From positions 1 through 64,000 of the IMG/VR virus record IMGVR_UViG_3300018432_000290: a stretch of DNA of 64,000 bases; one strand, given 5' to 3'. Of the stretch, positions 45,686-56,523 are shown in pieces (position 1 is the stretch's first letter; each line of letters starts with the position of its first letter). The position numbers and the translations under genes are program-made. Origin of the DNA: a virus. Under the pieces are notes generated by a model. It was not told the origin of the DNA. It searched no databases and saw only the letters and a list, made by a program, of their open reading frames with translations.

Positions 45686-47395
45686 TCACCCTCCCCGCCG
45701 CACCATGTACAGCACGGACTGGGGCACCTGCATGGTGGCGGCCGGGTCGTTGGGGTTGCCGCGGTACCCCAGCTCCATCAACCGGGCCAGCATCCACTCC
45801 GTGGTGTCCGCGGCCGTGACCAGCACCAGCGCGTCGGTGCTGTCGGCCACCATGGGGGGCACGCTGAACCCGGACCCGTCGGTGGTGCCGGACCCCACGC
45901 TGCCCACCGTGACGGGGGGCGCGATCTGCTGGAACGGGTAGGACAGCGGGCGTATCCCGTCCACCCCCCAGTGGGTGCGCGGGCTCTCGGTCTCGTCCCC
46001 GAACTGGGCCCAGAACCCCGGGCCGTACCCGTGGGACGCGGGCATGCGCACCAGCAGGGGACTCTGGTCGTCGAACAGCGCGGCCAGCTCGGCGCGCTCG
46101 GCGTGGCTGGTGGTGATCAGGCGCAGGGCGTCCCCGGTGGGGCTGCGCCGCGGACCGTTGGTCACGGCGATGGGCTCACTGGCCCCAATCACCTCCAGGT
46201 AGCTCACCCGGGCCGCGCGCGTCCGCGCGGGGGCGCGCTCCACCCACACCTTGACCATGCGCCCGTCCGGGTGGGACAGCCACGTGTCGTAGTGCCCGTG
46301 GGGGGCCTCGAGCGTCACGGGGGTGCCGGCGATCAACCCCCCCAGCACGTCCGGGTTGGACACCTCGTACACCACGGGCTGGCCGATGGGGGCCTCGCGG
46401 TCCAGCGCGAACCCCTGGGGGGCGTAGCTGCTGGTGGACTCCCCGGGCGCACCGTTCCACTCCCCGATGAGCACGCGCCCGTCGAAGTAGCTGCCGTCGC
46501 TGTCCGCGCTGGGCTCGATCAGCACCCGCCGCACGGTCAGGTACTCCCCCTGGTCCAGCTGGGCCACCAGCTGGGGCACCCCCAGGGTGGCCCCGGCGGG
46601 GGCCCGCACCCGCAGCACCACCCGGTCCCGGCGCCCCAGGGCGCGGGCCTTGTCCAGGTCGCTCAGCGCCACCGTGGTGGGGGCGTAGGTCCCCCCGGCC
46701 ACGTCGGACCAGGCCACCTGCAGGTAGGCGGGGTCGGTGACGTCGAAGCTGGCCGGCAGGCGCAGCTCCAGGGCCACGGTGTGGACCCGGGCGTCCACCT
46801 CCCCCGGCAGGTACACCCCGGTCAGCCCGGCCGCGGGGGCGGTCACGCGGGCCACGTACCCGGTGCCGCTGAACCCGGACCCGCTGGTGTCCCCCCCGGG
46901 GAACGTGGTGGCCGACGGGAAGCGGGTGGCGCTGGGGCTGGACCCGGAGCGGGTCACCTCGTCCGGACGGCGGGCCACCACCGGGGTGCCCACCCCCGGC
47001 AGGTACCCGTCGGCATCCACCAGCAGGTCCGGGTTGGTGGCCCGGTTCACCCGGGTGGGGCGCACCCGCATCAGGTTGGCCCCGCGCACGCGGCTGCGTT
47101 CCCCGGTGGCCACGTTCACCCGGTACAGCCGCAGCGTGGTGGCGAACGGCCACCACACGGTGACGTCCACCAGCCCGGTGTCCGGGTGGGCCTCGGCCAG
47201 CACCCCGGCCCCCGGATACGTGGCGGTGGACCCGCCGCCCACGATCTCCACGCCCGGGCCCTGGGTGTCCTGGGCCGCGATCCACAGCCAGGACTGGGTG
47301 CGCCGATACGGGTTGTAGTACCGCGTGCCGGGCTCGCGGACGGTGTCCGCCGAGGCCAGCGCGGCGACCCCCGGGGTCGACCCGACGATGGCCAC
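45686..47395 (-). CDS. large minor tail protein
   Basis: A 569-residue protein with a GTG start. Strand-rich with two carbohydrate-binding-like stretches (residues 120-300) and a C-terminal part with AALFDDQSPLLVRMPASHGY and WAQFGDETESP, typical of tail-tip proteins that contact the distal tail. No catalytic motif. Position between two other minor tail genes sets the assignment. Confidence 0.65.
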   Translation of the reverse strand: MAIVGSTPGVAALASADTVREPGTRYYNPYRRTQSWLWIAAQDTQGPGVEIVGGGSTATYPGAGVLAEAHPDTGLVDVTVWWPFATTLRLYRVNVATGERSRVRGANLMRVRPTRVNRATNPDLLVDADGYLPGVGTPVVARRPDEVTRSGSSPSATRFPSATTFPGGDTSGSGFSGTGYVARVTAPAAGLTGVYLPGEVDARVHTVALELRLPASFDVTDPAYLQVAWSDVAGGTYAPTTVALSDLDKARALGRRDRVVLRVRAPAGATLGVPQLVAQLDQGEYLTVRRVLIEPSADSDGSYFDGRVLIGEWNGAPGESTSSYAPQGFALDREAPIGQPVVYEVSNPDVLGGLIAGTPVTLEAPHGHYDTWLSHPDGRMVKVWVERAPARTRAARVSYLEVIGASEPIAVTNGPRRSPTGDALRLITTSHAERAELAALFDDQSPLLVRMPASHGYGPGFWAQFGDETESPRTHWGVDGIRPLSYPFQQIAPPVTVGSVGSGTTDGSGFSVPPMVADSTDALVLVTAADTTEWMLARLMELGYRGNPNDPAATMQVPQSVLYMVRRGG

Positions 47396-47398
47396 AGG

Positions 47399-48154
47399 TC
47401 AGTGCCCCACCGCGTCGTACATGATGTTCGCCCCCTGGGTGAAGGGGGTCCCGTTCAGGTTGGTCAGCCGCAGGCTGATGGTGGTCTTGGTGTTGGGCCC
47501 GGTGCCGCTGATCACGAACATGCCCTGGCTGCCGCCCTCGGTGCGCATGGCGGTGAAGGCGTCCACGGCGTTGGGGAAGCCACCGGAGGCCAGCGGCACC
47601 GTCAACAGCCCGGACCCGTCGGGGTTGGCCTGGTAGGCCCCGGCAATGCGCATTTGGACATGCTCCGCGCCCACCGTCTGCCCGGTGGGGGCGGACAGCC
47701 CGATCCCGTGGCCGCCGGGAGGGGCGTAGATCCCGCTCAACAGACCGGACGGGGTCTTGGTCACCAGCCGCTTGATGGTGCCCAGGAACGCCCGCCCCCC
47801 GTAGTGCAGGGCGGCCGGCACGTCGGCCAGCGCGGCGTGCTGCAACAGCAGGTCCCAGGTGGTGATGCGCTCCCCGGCCGGGGTGCCCTCGTCCCACACC
47901 TGGGTGGGGTCGGTGCCTTCCTGGCCGCGCAGCACGGTGGCCGTGGTGGCCCCGGCCGCGTGCTGGATCACCCACACCACCTCCAGGGGGGTGCCGGGCA
48001 GCCCGTCCCCCAGCACCACCGGCAGGTAGTTGGGGTCGCTGATGGTGCCCAGGGCGGCCAGGAAGCCGGCGGTCATGGTGGTGCTGCTGCCGGGTAGCAC
48101 GGCGTCCAGGCGCCCGAACGCCTTGTTGAATGTCAGCCGGTGGGTTGCGGCCAT
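47399..48154 (-). CDS. minor tail protein
   Basis: A 251-residue protein whose ATG overlaps the tape-measure stop codon. N-terminus TFNKAFGRLDAVLPGSSTTM and LVVLGDGLPGTPLEVVWVI give strand-rich folds, and WDEGTPAGERITTWDLLLQH is a short helix-turn. Its place directly after the tape measure suggests a tail-tip or distal tail protein. Family not firmly recognised. Confidence 0.6.
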   Translation of the reverse strand: MAATHRLTFNKAFGRLDAVLPGSSTTMTAGFLAALGTISDPNYLPVVLGDGLPGTPLEVVWVIQHAAGATTATVLRGQEGTDPTQVWDEGTPAGERITTWDLLLQHAALADVPAALHYGGRAFLGTIKRLVTKTPSGLLSGIYAPPGGHGIGLSAPTGQTVGAEHVQMRIAGAYQANPDGSGLLTVPLASGGFPNAVDAFTAMRTEGGSQGMFVISGTGPNTKTTISLRLTNLNGTPFTQGANIMYDAVGH

Positions 48155-51100
48155 TAGTGAGCGCTCCTGATCCCGCGCGAGTGGGCGCGTCCGACGTTCT
48201 CCAGCGTGTCCACGACCACCCCGCGCATGCGGCCTTCCAGGCCGTTCACCTCCACGGACCCCTCGATGGTCATGCCGGTCAGCGTGGAACTCACCACCGC
48301 ACGCGCCGCGGCCATGGCGGCCCGGCTGTCCACGGCACCCCCGGGCAGGCGACCGGCCTGCATCTCGCGCACCAGCCGCGTCAGGGTGTCGTACTGGGCG
48401 GTCTCCCGGGGGTTGAGCACCCGCTCATCGGCGATGACGTCCTTGAACATCACCCCGCGTCCTCGAGCGACCCCGCCCAGGTCGAACCCGGCCTGCGTGG
48501 CCAGGCTCTCGGCGGCCTGGCGGTGCTTGGTGTAGGCCCCGGGGAACGCGGACACCTGCACGCGCTGGGCCGCGGCCCCGTAATCCCCGTACGGCCCCTT
48601 GCCCAGCTTGTTGAAGAACAGCCCCGCGGAGCCGCGGGCGTTCATGCGCTGGGCCAGGGTGCCCCACCCGGCCTGGCGCTGCTGGAAGATGCCCACCGAG
48701 TCGTGGTCCCCCCCGATCCCCTCGTGGGGGAACTTGAGCGACTCCGGCACGCTGTTATTGGCCAGGATGCGGATCCCGGACTCCTGCATGCCGGTCATCA
48801 GCGCGATCACGAACCCCTCGCGGGGGATGCCCCGCTCCTTGGCCGCCACCGCAATCTCCTTGGCGTGCCCCAGCTGGCCCGCCGAGGCGGGCCCCGTGGC
48901 CGCGCCCCCGGCGGCCCCGGCGGCGGCCCGCTGGGCGGCCAGCACCTTCTGGGCCTCGTCCAGCAGGCGCTTGATGGTGCTGTCCCGGTCCAGCTGGCCG
49001 TACCCGGGCGGCAGCTTGCGGTTGGGGTTGATGCGCCCGGAGCTGCCGATCTCGTTGTCCTGGTTGAACCGGCGCACCACGGGGTCCGCGTGCTTGGCGT
49101 AGGCCGCATGGATGGCCGGGGTGATGGTGTCCACCACCGGGGCCGCGGCACCCCCGCCGCCGGCGCCCCCCACGAACGCCCCCCCGGCCTCTCCCAGGCT
49201 GAACTTGTCGGGGAACAGGCCGTCCGTGGCCCCCCGGGCCCCCCCGCCGATCTGTGGCCCCACCCCGCCGCGGCTCTCCACGTTCTCCCCGCCCAGGGTG
49301 CCGGCCATGTGCCCGACGCCCCCGCCGGCGTTCTTGGTGTTGCCGATGCTGAACGAGGTGGTCAGTCCGGGGGCGAACCCGGACCAGGGCATGGACGCCG
49401 TGGACCCCAGGCGGCTGTGGGGGGCCTGCCCGCGCAGCACGTTGGTGATCTGGGACATGAACCCGGAGCAGTCCGACCCCCCGGGCCCGGCCCCGCCCCA
49501 CACGTAGGGCTTGCCCACCATGGAGCGGGCGAACTCCTTGGCCTTGTCCACGGCACCGCCCACCGCGTACCCGGGGGGGTTGGCGTAGCGCCCGCCGGCG
49601 GCCTGGCGGGCCTCGGCCTGCCCGCTGTTCAGGGCGTCCAGGAAGTGGCGGTGCGGGCGGGCCACGTCCGCGCGCACCACGTACTCCCCGGGGCTCACGC
49701 GGGCCAGCATCTTGTCCTCCCGGGGTCCCCCGGGACCGCGCAGCGTGCCCCCGCCGGTGGCGTCCACCTGGCCACCGCGGGCGTACTCCGGGATGCCGGC
49801 CATGGGGTTGACCGGGGGCAGGTTGACCAGGCGGGCCACTTCGTTCCAGGCCCGCACGATCCCGTTGTTCCACACCGTGTTGATCAGGAAGTTGACGGGG
49901 GCGGCCAGCATGCGCCGCAGCCCGTTCCACACCTGGCCGATGCGGTCCACGGCCACCTGGAACTGGTCCCCCAGCCAGCGCAGCCCCCCGGCCACGGCGT
50001 CCCAGGCCGGGCGGATGACGTTGTCCCAGACCCCCTGGATGATGGCCCCGATGCCGTCCCACACGGGGCGCACCACGCTGTCGATCAGCCACTGGGTCAC
50101 CGGGCCCAGGGTGTTCTGCATGAACCCCACCAGGGCGTTCCAGGCCACCAGGATGATGTTGTTCCACACGTAGCTGATGACCTGGCCGATCCCGTTCCAG
50201 GCCGCCTCGAACACGTTGTGCCACAGCCACATGATGGCCGGGTTGATGGTGTTGTTCACAAAGCCCACCAGCGCGTTCCAGATGGGCAGGATGATGGTGT
50301 TCCACACCGTCTGGATCACCAGGCCGATGCCGTTCCACGCGGCCTCGAACACGTTGTGCCACAGCCAGTTGAGCGCCGGGATCATGGTGTTGTTGACGAA
50401 CCCCACCAGCGCATTCCAAATGGGCAGGATAATGGTGTTCCACACCGTGCTGATCACGGTGCCGATACCATTCCAGGCCGGAACAAACACGTTGTTCCAC
50501 AGCCACATCACGGCCGGGATCAGAATGTTGTTCACGAACCCCACCAGCGCGTTCCACACCGGCAGGATCAGGGTGTTCCACGCGAAGCTGACGGCCTGGC
50601 CGATCCCGTTCCACGCGGGCACGAACACGTTGTTCCACAGCCACATCACGGCCGGGATGATCCAGTTGTTGATGAACCCCACCAGGTTGTTCCAGGTGGG
50701 CATGATGATGGTGTTCCACACGAAGCTGATGGCCTGGCCCATGGCGTTCCAGGCCGGGACCATCACGGTGTTCCACAGCCACATCACGGCCGGGCCGATC
50801 ACGTTCTGCACCAGCCACGCCATGGCGTTCCACACCGGCTGGATGATGTTGACCCACGCCCACTGCACCACGGCGGCAATGGCCTGGAAGGCGGGCACGA
50901 ACACGTTGTTCCACAACCACAGGATGGCCGGGCCGATCACGTTCTGAGCAAGCCAGACCAGCGCGTTCCAGTACGGCTGGATGATGTTGGTCCACGCCCA
51001 GCTCACCACCGCGCCGATGGCGTTCCAGGCCGGGACGAACACGTTGTTCCACAACCACAGGACGGCGGGCCCGATGACGTTCTGGACCAGCCACACCATG

Positions 51101-53163
51101 GCATTCCAGTACGGCTGGATGACGTTGGTCCAGGCCCAGCTCACCACGGCCACGATGCCGTTCCAGGCGGGCTCCATCACGTTGTGCCACAGCCACAGCA
51201 GGGCCGGGCCCAGGGTGTTGACCACCCACCCGGCCAGGGCCTGGAACACCGGCAGCAGGATGTTGTACCAGGCCCACTGGGCCACCGCGACGATCCCCCG
51301 CCACGCGGCGTCCACGATGTCGCGGAACCACCCGAAGTTCTGGTAGGCCCAGATCACCCCGGCCACCAGGGCGGCCACGGCCACGATCACCAGCCCGATG
51401 GGGTTGGCCGTCAGGGCAGCGTTGAGCAGCCACTGCACCCCGGCCCACACCGCCGTGGCGATGCGGATGGCCACGATGGCGGCCACCATGGGCCCCAGGA
51501 TGGGGCTGATGAACGACAGCACGTTGCCCAGCGGCACCAGGGCCCAGCTCACCAGCTGGAACAGCACCTCGAGCAGCGGGCTGCCGGCCTGCCACACGTC
51601 ATAGAGCCCGCGCGCCAGGGACATGATGCCCGGCCACAGGATGGCCAGCTTCTCCGCGAACCCCTGGGCCAGCCCGCGCACGATGGTGAAGAAGTCCGTC
51701 AGTCCCTGGGCGCCCTCCGGGGTGCGCAGGGCCGCGGCCAGGTCCCCGGTGATGCGCACCAGCACCCCGAGGAAGCTCTCCCCGCTGCGCGCCCCGGCAT
51801 CGAAGATGGACCCCAGGATGCTGCCCACGTTGACGGCCAGGTCCCACAGCTGCTGGATCACCACGATGGACTGCCGGATCCACCCCGTGATGGTGTTGAT
51901 GCCCTCCGCGCTGGCCGTCCAGGCCCGGAACCGCTCGGCCACCCCCCCGATCCCCCCGGTGAGCTCCACCAGGATGGGCATGCCGATGGCCGCGATGTTG
52001 ACGAAGGCCTGGGCGATGGGGTTGGCGGCGCGGAACACGTTGTCGAACGCCAGGGCGGACCCGTTGGCGATGGTGGTCACCTGGGCGATGCCCTGGGCGC
52101 TCTGGAGCCAGCCCCCGAAGGCGTGGGCGCCGGCGTTCACCGACCCGGCGATGCGCCCGAACGTGTCCGCGGCCAGCGGGAGGTACTGGGACCCCAGCGC
52201 GGTGGTCAGCGGGCCCAGCCCGTTGAACAGCGCATCCTGGGCCGTGGTGCGCACGTTGGTCAGCTGGGGGCCCAGCCCCTGGATGGCCAGCACCGTGTCC
52301 CGGGCCTGGGGGCTCAGCTTGGCCAGGGCCTCCTGGAACTGCTTGGCCTTGGTGGGGTCGAACGCGAACCCCAGGGCCTCCCCCACCCCGGCGGTGGCCG
52401 TCTTGAGCGCCCCCACGCTGATGGCCGCGGCGGACAGCGCGGCCGGCATCAGGCCCACCCCGCCGGCGGCCTGGACCGCGCTGTGGCCCAGGCTGGCCAG
52501 GAACGGGGTGGCCCCCAGGATGGCCGCGGGCATGGCCAGCAGGCTCAGCGCCCGGGACAGCGCGGCCAGCTGGACGATGGCCCCGGCGGTGTCCACGTCC
52601 ACCTTGCTGTGGACGGTGCCCACCAGCCGGGAGGCCATGGCCCGGAACCCGGTCAGGGCCGCCGTGGCCCCCCCGGTGTCCACGTCCATGGCCACCTGGA
52701 CGCGCTCGTCGCGCAGGCTGTTGAGGCGCGCGCGCAGCCCGGCCAGCTTGGCGTCCGCGTTGGCCATGTCCAGGTCGATCTTGGGGTCGGCCTTGGTCTT
52801 GTTCAGCACGTCCAGGTCGTGGGTGATGCGCGCGACCTTGGCCTCCGCGGCCAGAATGTCCGCGTCCACCTTGGGGGTGCTGGTCTTGCCCCGCAGCTCG
52901 TCCAGGCGGGCGTTGGCCTGGGCCAGCTTGGCCGTCATGGCCGAGATATCCAGGTCGATCTTGGGGTCGGCCTTGCGGGCCGCCAGCTGGTCCAGCTTGG
53001 CCTGGGTGCTGGCGATCTCCTTTTCCACGGCCTTCATGTCCGCGTCGATCTTGACCACGGGGTTCTTCATGGTCTCGAACTCACGGCGCACCTGGGTGGC
53101 CGCCCCGCGGGCGTCCGGCTTGACCGGCACCAGGAGCTGGCCTGCCGTGAACTGATCGGCCAC
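48154..53163 (-). CDS. tape measure protein with cell-wall hydrolase domains
   Basis: A 1,669-residue protein with a GTG start. Residues 30-190 are coiled coil with [16 protein letters not shown] repeats. A hydrophobic helical core follows, then eight exact 46-residue Trp-rich repeats (658-1025) with consensus [14 protein letters not shown] and [14 protein letters not shown]. An NlpC/P60-like domain has [17 protein letters not shown] (Cys1232) and a later GHMAG His. Near residue 1459, [15 protein letters not shown] with QQRQAGWG resembles a lysozyme/transglycosylase fold. It sets tail length (roughly 250 nm at 0.15 nm per residue) and probably opens the cell wall during DNA entry. Confidence 0.92.
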   Translation of the reverse strand: MADQFTAGQLLVPVKPDARGAATQVRREFETMKNPVVKIDADMKAVEKEIASTQAKLDQLAARKADPKIDLDISAMTAKLAQANARLDELRGKTSTPKVDADILAAEAKVARITHDLDVLNKTKADPKIDLDMANADAKLAGLRARLNSLRDERVQVAMDVDTGGATAALTGFRAMASRLVGTVHSKVDVDTAGAIVQLAALSRALSLLAMPAAILGATPFLASLGHSAVQAAGGVGLMPAALSAAAISVGALKTATAGVGEALGFAFDPTKAKQFQEALAKLSPQARDTVLAIQGLGPQLTNVRTTAQDALFNGLGPLTTALGSQYLPLAADTFGRIAGSVNAGAHAFGGWLQSAQGIAQVTTIANGSALAFDNVFRAANPIAQAFVNIAAIGMPILVELTGGIGGVAERFRAWTASAEGINTITGWIRQSIVVIQQLWDLAVNVGSILGSIFDAGARSGESFLGVLVRITGDLAAALRTPEGAQGLTDFFTIVRGLAQGFAEKLAILWPGIMSLARGLYDVWQAGSPLLEVLFQLVSWALVPLGNVLSFISPILGPMVAAIVAIRIATAVWAGVQWLLNAALTANPIGLVIVAVAALVAGVIWAYQNFGWFRDIVDAAWRGIVAVAQWAWYNILLPVFQALAGWVVNTLGPALLWLWHNVMEPAWNGIVAVVSWAWTNVIQPYWNAMVWLVQNVIGPAVLWLWNNVFVPAWNAIGAVVSWAWTNIIQPYWNALVWLAQNVIGPAILWLWNNVFVPAFQAIAAVVQWAWVNIIQPVWNAMAWLVQNVIGPAVMWLWNTVMVPAWNAMGQAISFVWNTIIMPTWNNLVGFINNWIIPAVMWLWNNVFVPAWNGIGQAVSFAWNTLILPVWNALVGFVNNILIPAVMWLWNNVFVPAWNGIGTVISTVWNTIILPIWNALVGFVNNTMIPALNWLWHNVFEAAWNGIGLVIQTVWNTIILPIWNALVGFVNNTINPAIMWLWHNVFEAAWNGIGQVISYVWNNIILVAWNALVGFMQNTLGPVTQWLIDSVVRPVWDGIGAIIQGVWDNVIRPAWDAVAGGLRWLGDQFQVAVDRIGQVWNGLRRMLAAPVNFLINTVWNNGIVRAWNEVARLVNLPPVNPMAGIPEYARGGQVDATGGGTLRGPGGPREDKMLARVSPGEYVVRADVARPHRHFLDALNSGQAEARQAAGGRYANPPGYAVGGAVDKAKEFARSMVGKPYVWGGAGPGGSDCSGFMSQITNVLRGQAPHSRLGSTASMPWSGFAPGLTTSFSIGNTKNAGGGVGHMAGTLGGENVESRGGVGPQIGGGARGATDGLFPDKFSLGEAGGAFVGGAGGGGAAAPVVDTITPAIHAAYAKHADPVVRRFNQDNEIGSSGRINPNRKLPPGYGQLDRDSTIKRLLDEAQKVLAAQRAAAGAAGGAATGPASAGQLGHAKEIAVAAKERGIPREGFVIALMTGMQESGIRILANNSVPESLKFPHEGIGGDHDSVGIFQQRQAGWGTLAQRMNARGSAGLFFNKLGKGPYGDYGAAAQRVQVSAFPGAYTKHRQAAESLATQAGFDLGGVARGRGVMFKDVIADERVLNPRETAQYDTLTRLVREMQAGRLPGGAVDSRAAMAAARAVVSSTLTGMTIEGSVEVNGLEGRMRGVVVDTLENVGRAHSRGIRSAH
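50089..51192 (-). repeat. eight tandem 138-bp repeats in the tape measure gene
   Basis: The span is exactly 8 x 138 bp, each unit coding for 46 residues from LW-x-NV to MW or a close variant. Neighbouring units 4-7 are most alike. A degenerate ninth unit follows downstream ([14 protein letters not shown]). Confidence 0.8.
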
Positions 53164-53187
53164 GGAGCGGTCACCTCCTGGTGTCGG

Positions 53188-54129
53188 TCAGGTCTCGCCG
53201 GGCGGGGTGAGCATGACTGCCCCGCGCACTGCCTCGGGTGGCGGCACGCGGGGCTGGTCCGTGGTGTTCAGCGGTGGGGGCTGATCGGTCTTGTCCGGGG
53301 AGCGCAGCACCTGGGACACCACGTCCTCGTGCTCGGCCATGAAGTCCAGGAACTCGTACCGGTCATCCGCGGTCTCCGGGCCCTTACTGGGGCGCGGGGG
53401 GGTGCCTCGCTTCTTGCCGGCCTGGGCCGCGAACACCGCCCACCCCAGGAACTGCAACCGGTTCTCGATGCGGTGCAGGTATGACACCTCGGTGGTGTAG
53501 CCCTCCAGCGGGGGGCGGTTGCTGCCGGGCTTCTTGCGCTTGGACGGGGGGCCGTACTGCTCGGCCACGCGCCGGGCCAGGTCGTCGTCATCCAGCTGGG
53601 CACTGCGGTAGTGGCTGCCGGCCGGTAGGCGGGCGGCCACCTCCAGCAGGTGCTCCCACCCGTCGGGGTGGGTGCCGCGGAAGTAGTCGCTGAGCAGGTG
53701 ACCGCGCTCCCACAGGTCGTACTGCAACCCCCTGCCGTACACGTTGACGCGCTCCACCAGGTCGTACCACCCGATGGACGGGGGGTGGGTGAGGTGGAAG
53801 TGGCCGAGCACGTCGTCCGCGGCCCGGGCCGGGCTGCGGTCCAGGGTCTCCAGCACGTCGCACAGGTCGTCGTACTGGTCCCCGGCCAGGATCTCCAGCT
53901 CGTCCAGGGCCCCGCCAGCGTCGTCCAGGGCGGCCACCGCGGCATCGTCCGGGGGGTCCAGTGCCACGGTGACGGACAGCTCCCACGGGCCGTCCCGGTC
54001 CCGGTACCCCACCACGGTGGTGGGCAGGGTGTACGGCCCGTGCGTGCGCGCCAGCAGCTCGGCGAAGAACGACGCCGGCGGGTCCTCCTCCGAGTCCTCC
54101 GGGTCCTGGGGCGGTGGCTGCTCGGCCAC
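53188..54129 (-). CDS. tail assembly chaperone, downstream partner
   Basis: A 313-residue protein with a GTG start (54127-54129). Acidic N-terminus, then PYTLPTTVVGYRDRDGPWEL and a helical domain with IGWYDLVERVNVYGRGL and LAGDQYDDLCDVL. In siphoviruses two chaperone frames precede the tape measure and are usually joined by frameshifting. Here this frame is the same as the upstream gene's, separated only by a UGA and two codons, so readthrough rather than frameshift would join them. Confidence 0.6.
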   Translation of the reverse strand: MAEQPPPQDPEDSEEDPPASFFAELLARTHGPYTLPTTVVGYRDRDGPWELSVTVALDPPDDAAVAALDDAGGALDELEILAGDQYDDLCDVLETLDRSPARAADDVLGHFHLTHPPSIGWYDLVERVNVYGRGLQYDLWERGHLLSDYFRGTHPDGWEHLLEVAARLPAGSHYRSAQLDDDDLARRVAEQYGPPSKRKKPGSNRPPLEGYTTEVSYLHRIENRLQFLGWAVFAAQAGKKRGTPPRPSKGPETADDRYEFLDFMAEHEDVVSQVLRSPDKTDQPPPLNTTDQPRVPPPEAVRGAVMLTPPGET

Positions 54130-54135
54130 CCCCGG

Positions 54136-54618
54136 TCAGCGCCGGCGCGGGGGCACGCGGCCGCGGCCGCGACGCTGGGCCCGGTTGCCCTCGGCCTTGT
54201 CCAGCTTCTCCACCTTGTCCTGCATGGAGCTGGGGTCCATCCCGAAGTGCATGGACATGCCCCGGGCCAGCTTCCAGGTCAGGTCCGGGTTGCGCTGCTC
54301 CCGGAACACCGGCTCGAACTCCTCCCACAGCTCCTGGCCCATCACGGTCTCGAAGAAGTCGCTCAGGAACGGGGCCTGCTCCGCGTCCAGGGTCTGGCCC
54401 ACCCCGGGGCGGGGCACGCTCCAGTCCTGGCCTCCCAGCGTGAAGGTGAACGGATCCGGGTCCTGCTCCCCCTCATCCGCGGCCACCTCCGCGTCCAGGT
54501 CCAGGTGGACGGTGGACAGGCGGCGCACCGTGGCGGTGTCCTCTCCGGTGGTGGCTTCCTCCTCCTCGAGCTCGGGGTCAGGGCGCTGGGAGCGGGCCTT
54601 GCGGGTGGCGGGGGGCAT
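54136..54618 (-). CDS. tail assembly chaperone, upstream partner
   Basis: A 160-residue protein starting MPPATRKARSQRPD. Acidic linker, then PFTFTLGGQDWSVPRPG and DFFETVMGQELWEEFEPVF, LARGMSMHFGMDP, the pattern of gpG-like chaperones in actinophages. The C-terminus is very basic. It ends in UGA followed by C, a leaky stop context. Confidence 0.7.
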   Translation of the reverse strand: MPPATRKARSQRPDPELEEEEATTGEDTATVRRLSTVHLDLDAEVAADEGEQDPDPFTFTLGGQDWSVPRPGVGQTLDAEQAPFLSDFFETVMGQELWEEFEPVFREQRNPDLTWKLARGMSMHFGMDPSSMQDKVEKLDKAEGNRAQRRGRGRVPPRRR

Positions 54619-54678
54619 GGGTTGGCCTCTCTGGTGGCGACTGGGCGGCGACTGGGGGCAGTGCTGGGCCCCGGAGGG

Positions 54679-54721
54679 CCGGGAGCCGGACCCGGGCGTC
54701 GCCAACCCGGGCCCGACCCCC
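54679..54721 (-). terminator. weak hairpin before the chaperone genes
   Basis: Imperfect inverted repeats around CCCGGG lie between the stop codon at 54724 and the chaperone start. They could lower expression of downstream genes relative to tail tube. Confidence 0.35.
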
Positions 54722-54723
54722 GG

Positions 54724-54993
54724 TCAGGAGGGCTCGGCCGGGGCCGACTGGGCCGGGGCCGACTGGGCGGGCTGCTGCGCGGCCTGCTGGGGGCGCTGCT
54801 GCTGGGCGGGCTGCTGGGCGGGCTGCTGCTGGGCCTGCTGGTCCCCGCCCCCCTCGTCGGACACGTCGCGGTACCCGGCGGTGTACACCAGCGTCTGGTA
54901 CTCCGCGGGGTCCTCCACGATCACCTCCACGCCGTCCTTCGTGCGACGCAGGGTGGCCGGGTTGTCCTTGGACACGTGCTGGGCCTGGACCAT
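54724..54993 (-). CDS. small Gln-rich protein after tail tube
   Basis: An 89-residue protein. The N-terminal 50 residues are globular (LRRTKDGVEVIVEDPAEY, TLVYTAGYRDVSD) and the rest is Gln/Ala/Pro low-complexity. Small proteins of this kind between tail tube and chaperones are common in actinophages. Function unknown. Confidence 0.6.
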   Translation of the reverse strand: MVQAQHVSKDNPATLRRTKDGVEVIVEDPAEYQTLVYTAGYRDVSDEGGGDQQAQQQPAQQPAQQQRPQQAAQQPAQSAPAQSAPAEPS

Positions 54994-55028
54994 GGCTGCT
55001 CCTTCGATCAGAGGGTCAGGGGGGTGGG

Positions 55029-55742
55029 TCAGGGACCGACGTGGGCCGGGAAGCCCATGTCCTCCAGGTGGGAACGCAGCCCGGGCCCGCCCATGCAGGT
55101 GATCAGGCTGGTGCCAATGTCGGTGTCCACGTTGCCCTTGAGGGTGACCGGGAAGGTGCTGTACTCCTCCCCGCCCCAGGCCTGGGCGTCCGCGGTGTCC
55201 AGCACCCCGGCCGTGAGGAACTTGACGATCCACACCCGGTCGGCCCCCACTCCGTCCTGGCCGTACGCGGCGTACCGGCGCTCGATCAGCGGGGCGTCCT
55301 GGGCCCGCACCCACCGCAGCTCCCCGGTGACGGGGTCCGGGGTGATGCCGCTCATGTCGATGTTCTCGTAGGCCTCCAGCACCGGGCGCTTCCACTCCAG
55401 GAAGGTGGCGGTCAGGTTGGCCACGTCGGTGGTGACGTCGCTGCGGATGCTGTCCCGGAACCCGATGGCCAGCAGGTCCACGGTCTCAATGTCACGCTCC
55501 CAGCTGGGGGCGTCGTCGGAGCCGATCAGCCCCATGTCGTCCCAGCCGTCCTCCGGGTCCAGGTTGATCAGCTGGGGGCTGTCGGACCCGGTGGCCGCGT
55601 AGGTGATGGCCGGCGGGATGGGGGCTTCCTTGGGCGCGGAGAACACGTGCATGCGCTGAATGCGGTGGGTAAGGCTCTTGGACAGGTTGGCGATGGTCAT
55701 GTTCTGGACGGCGGTGGTGACGCCCACGGTGGGTGCGGTCAT
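55029..55742 (-). CDS. major tail tube protein
   Basis: A 237-residue protein with AGGAGG before the ATG. Strand-rich core with SDVTTDVANLTATFLEWKRP, DRVWIVKFLTAGVLD and FPVTLKGNVDTDIG, the usual features of siphovirus tail tube subunits, plus size and position between tail terminator and chaperones. Confidence 0.8.
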   Translation of the reverse strand: MTAPTVGVTTAVQNMTIANLSKSLTHRIQRMHVFSAPKEAPIPPAITYAATGSDSPQLINLDPEDGWDDMGLIGSDDAPSWERDIETVDLLAIGFRDSIRSDVTTDVANLTATFLEWKRPVLEAYENIDMSGITPDPVTGELRWVRAQDAPLIERRYAAYGQDGVGADRVWIVKFLTAGVLDTADAQAWGGEEYSTFPVTLKGNVDTDIGTSLITCMGGPGLRSHLEDMGFPAHVGP

Positions 55743-55776
55743 GGCTGGTGTCCTCCTGGACTCGGGGGGGCGGGGC

Positions 55777-56214
55777 TCAGGTCAGGGCTGGACGCCACGA
55801 CAACCGCCAGTTCTCGATCTTGCGGATGGTCTTGCTCTCCCCGGCGGCGCTCCAGGCCGGGCGGATGGGACCGGCCTCCACACGCGCGAGGTCGGGGACG
55901 GCCCCCGCGTGCACCTCCTCCCCCACGGCGTCCTTCATGGCGCGGAACATGGCCTGTTGCATGGACTGCACCTGGGCGTAGCTGGCCCCGAAGTACGCGA
56001 TCTCCACCAGCGGGTTGTCGGAGGTCTCATCCAGGTTGGGGGCCCCGCCCACCCGCTCGATGCGGATGGTGCCGCCCGGCAGGTCGCGTCCGGCCGCGGT
56101 CTCGCGCCCCACCCGCTCCACCGGTTCCCCGTTGATCAGGATGGTGCCGGCGATGCTCTTGACCACGTCCTCGGCGTCCTGCCAGGTCCCGTGGTAGTCC
56201 GGGTCCACCGGCAT
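55777..56214 (-). CDS. tail terminator protein
   Basis: A 145-residue protein. GTILINGEPVERVG and PLVEIAYFGASYAQVQSM, followed by helix MFRAMKDAVG, fit the alpha/beta tail-terminator fold (gpU-like). It lies directly before the tail tube gene as expected. Confidence 0.65.
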   Translation of the reverse strand: MPVDPDYHGTWQDAEDVVKSIAGTILINGEPVERVGRETAAGRDLPGGTIRIERVGGAPNLDETSDNPLVEIAYFGASYAQVQSMQQAMFRAMKDAVGEEVHAGAVPDLARVEAGPIRPAWSAAGESKTIRKIENWRLSWRPALT

Positions 56215-56216
56215 GG

Positions 56217-56504
56217 TCAGCGACCCCGGGTGGCGTAGTGGGTGGCCCGGGTGACGGCGTTGCCGAAGTGCTGTTGCACCGAGGCCCCGTCCTGGACGAT
56301 CACGGCCCCCTTGCGGTCCCCGAAGTCGGCGGGTTCCACGTGGGTGCTGGTCTGGGTCTCCCCGGTGTCCACCGGGGTGGCGGCCCGGATGCGCGCGGCC
56401 TCCGGGATCGCGGCGCGCATGCACCCGCCCTGGATGCTGCGCGAGCGCAGCAGCGCGCCCCAGCCCGGGCTGTGGTGGTCGTACTTCACGGGGCCGATCG
56501 CCAC
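56217..56504 (-). CDS. HK97 gp10-like tail completion protein
   Basis: A 95-residue protein with a GTG start. IRAATPVDTGETQTSTHV is the hallmark P-V-D-T-G of the gp10/HK97-like head-tail joining family, and HYATRGR ends it. A shorter version than usual. Confidence 0.7.
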   Translation of the reverse strand: MAIGPVKYDHHSPGWGALLRSRSIQGGCMRAAIPEAARIRAATPVDTGETQTSTHVEPADFGDRKGAVIVQDGASVQQHFGNAVTRATHYATRGR

Positions 56505-56523
56505 GGGGGCCTCCCCTGGGTCG

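Noticed and set aside
48130-53484. A 1,784-residue open frame on the plus strand opposite the tape measure
   Set aside because: It exists only because GC-rich codons of the minus gene lack stops on the other strand; the translation is low-complexity His/Gly/Pro with no domain, and the minus gene has clear tape-measure features.
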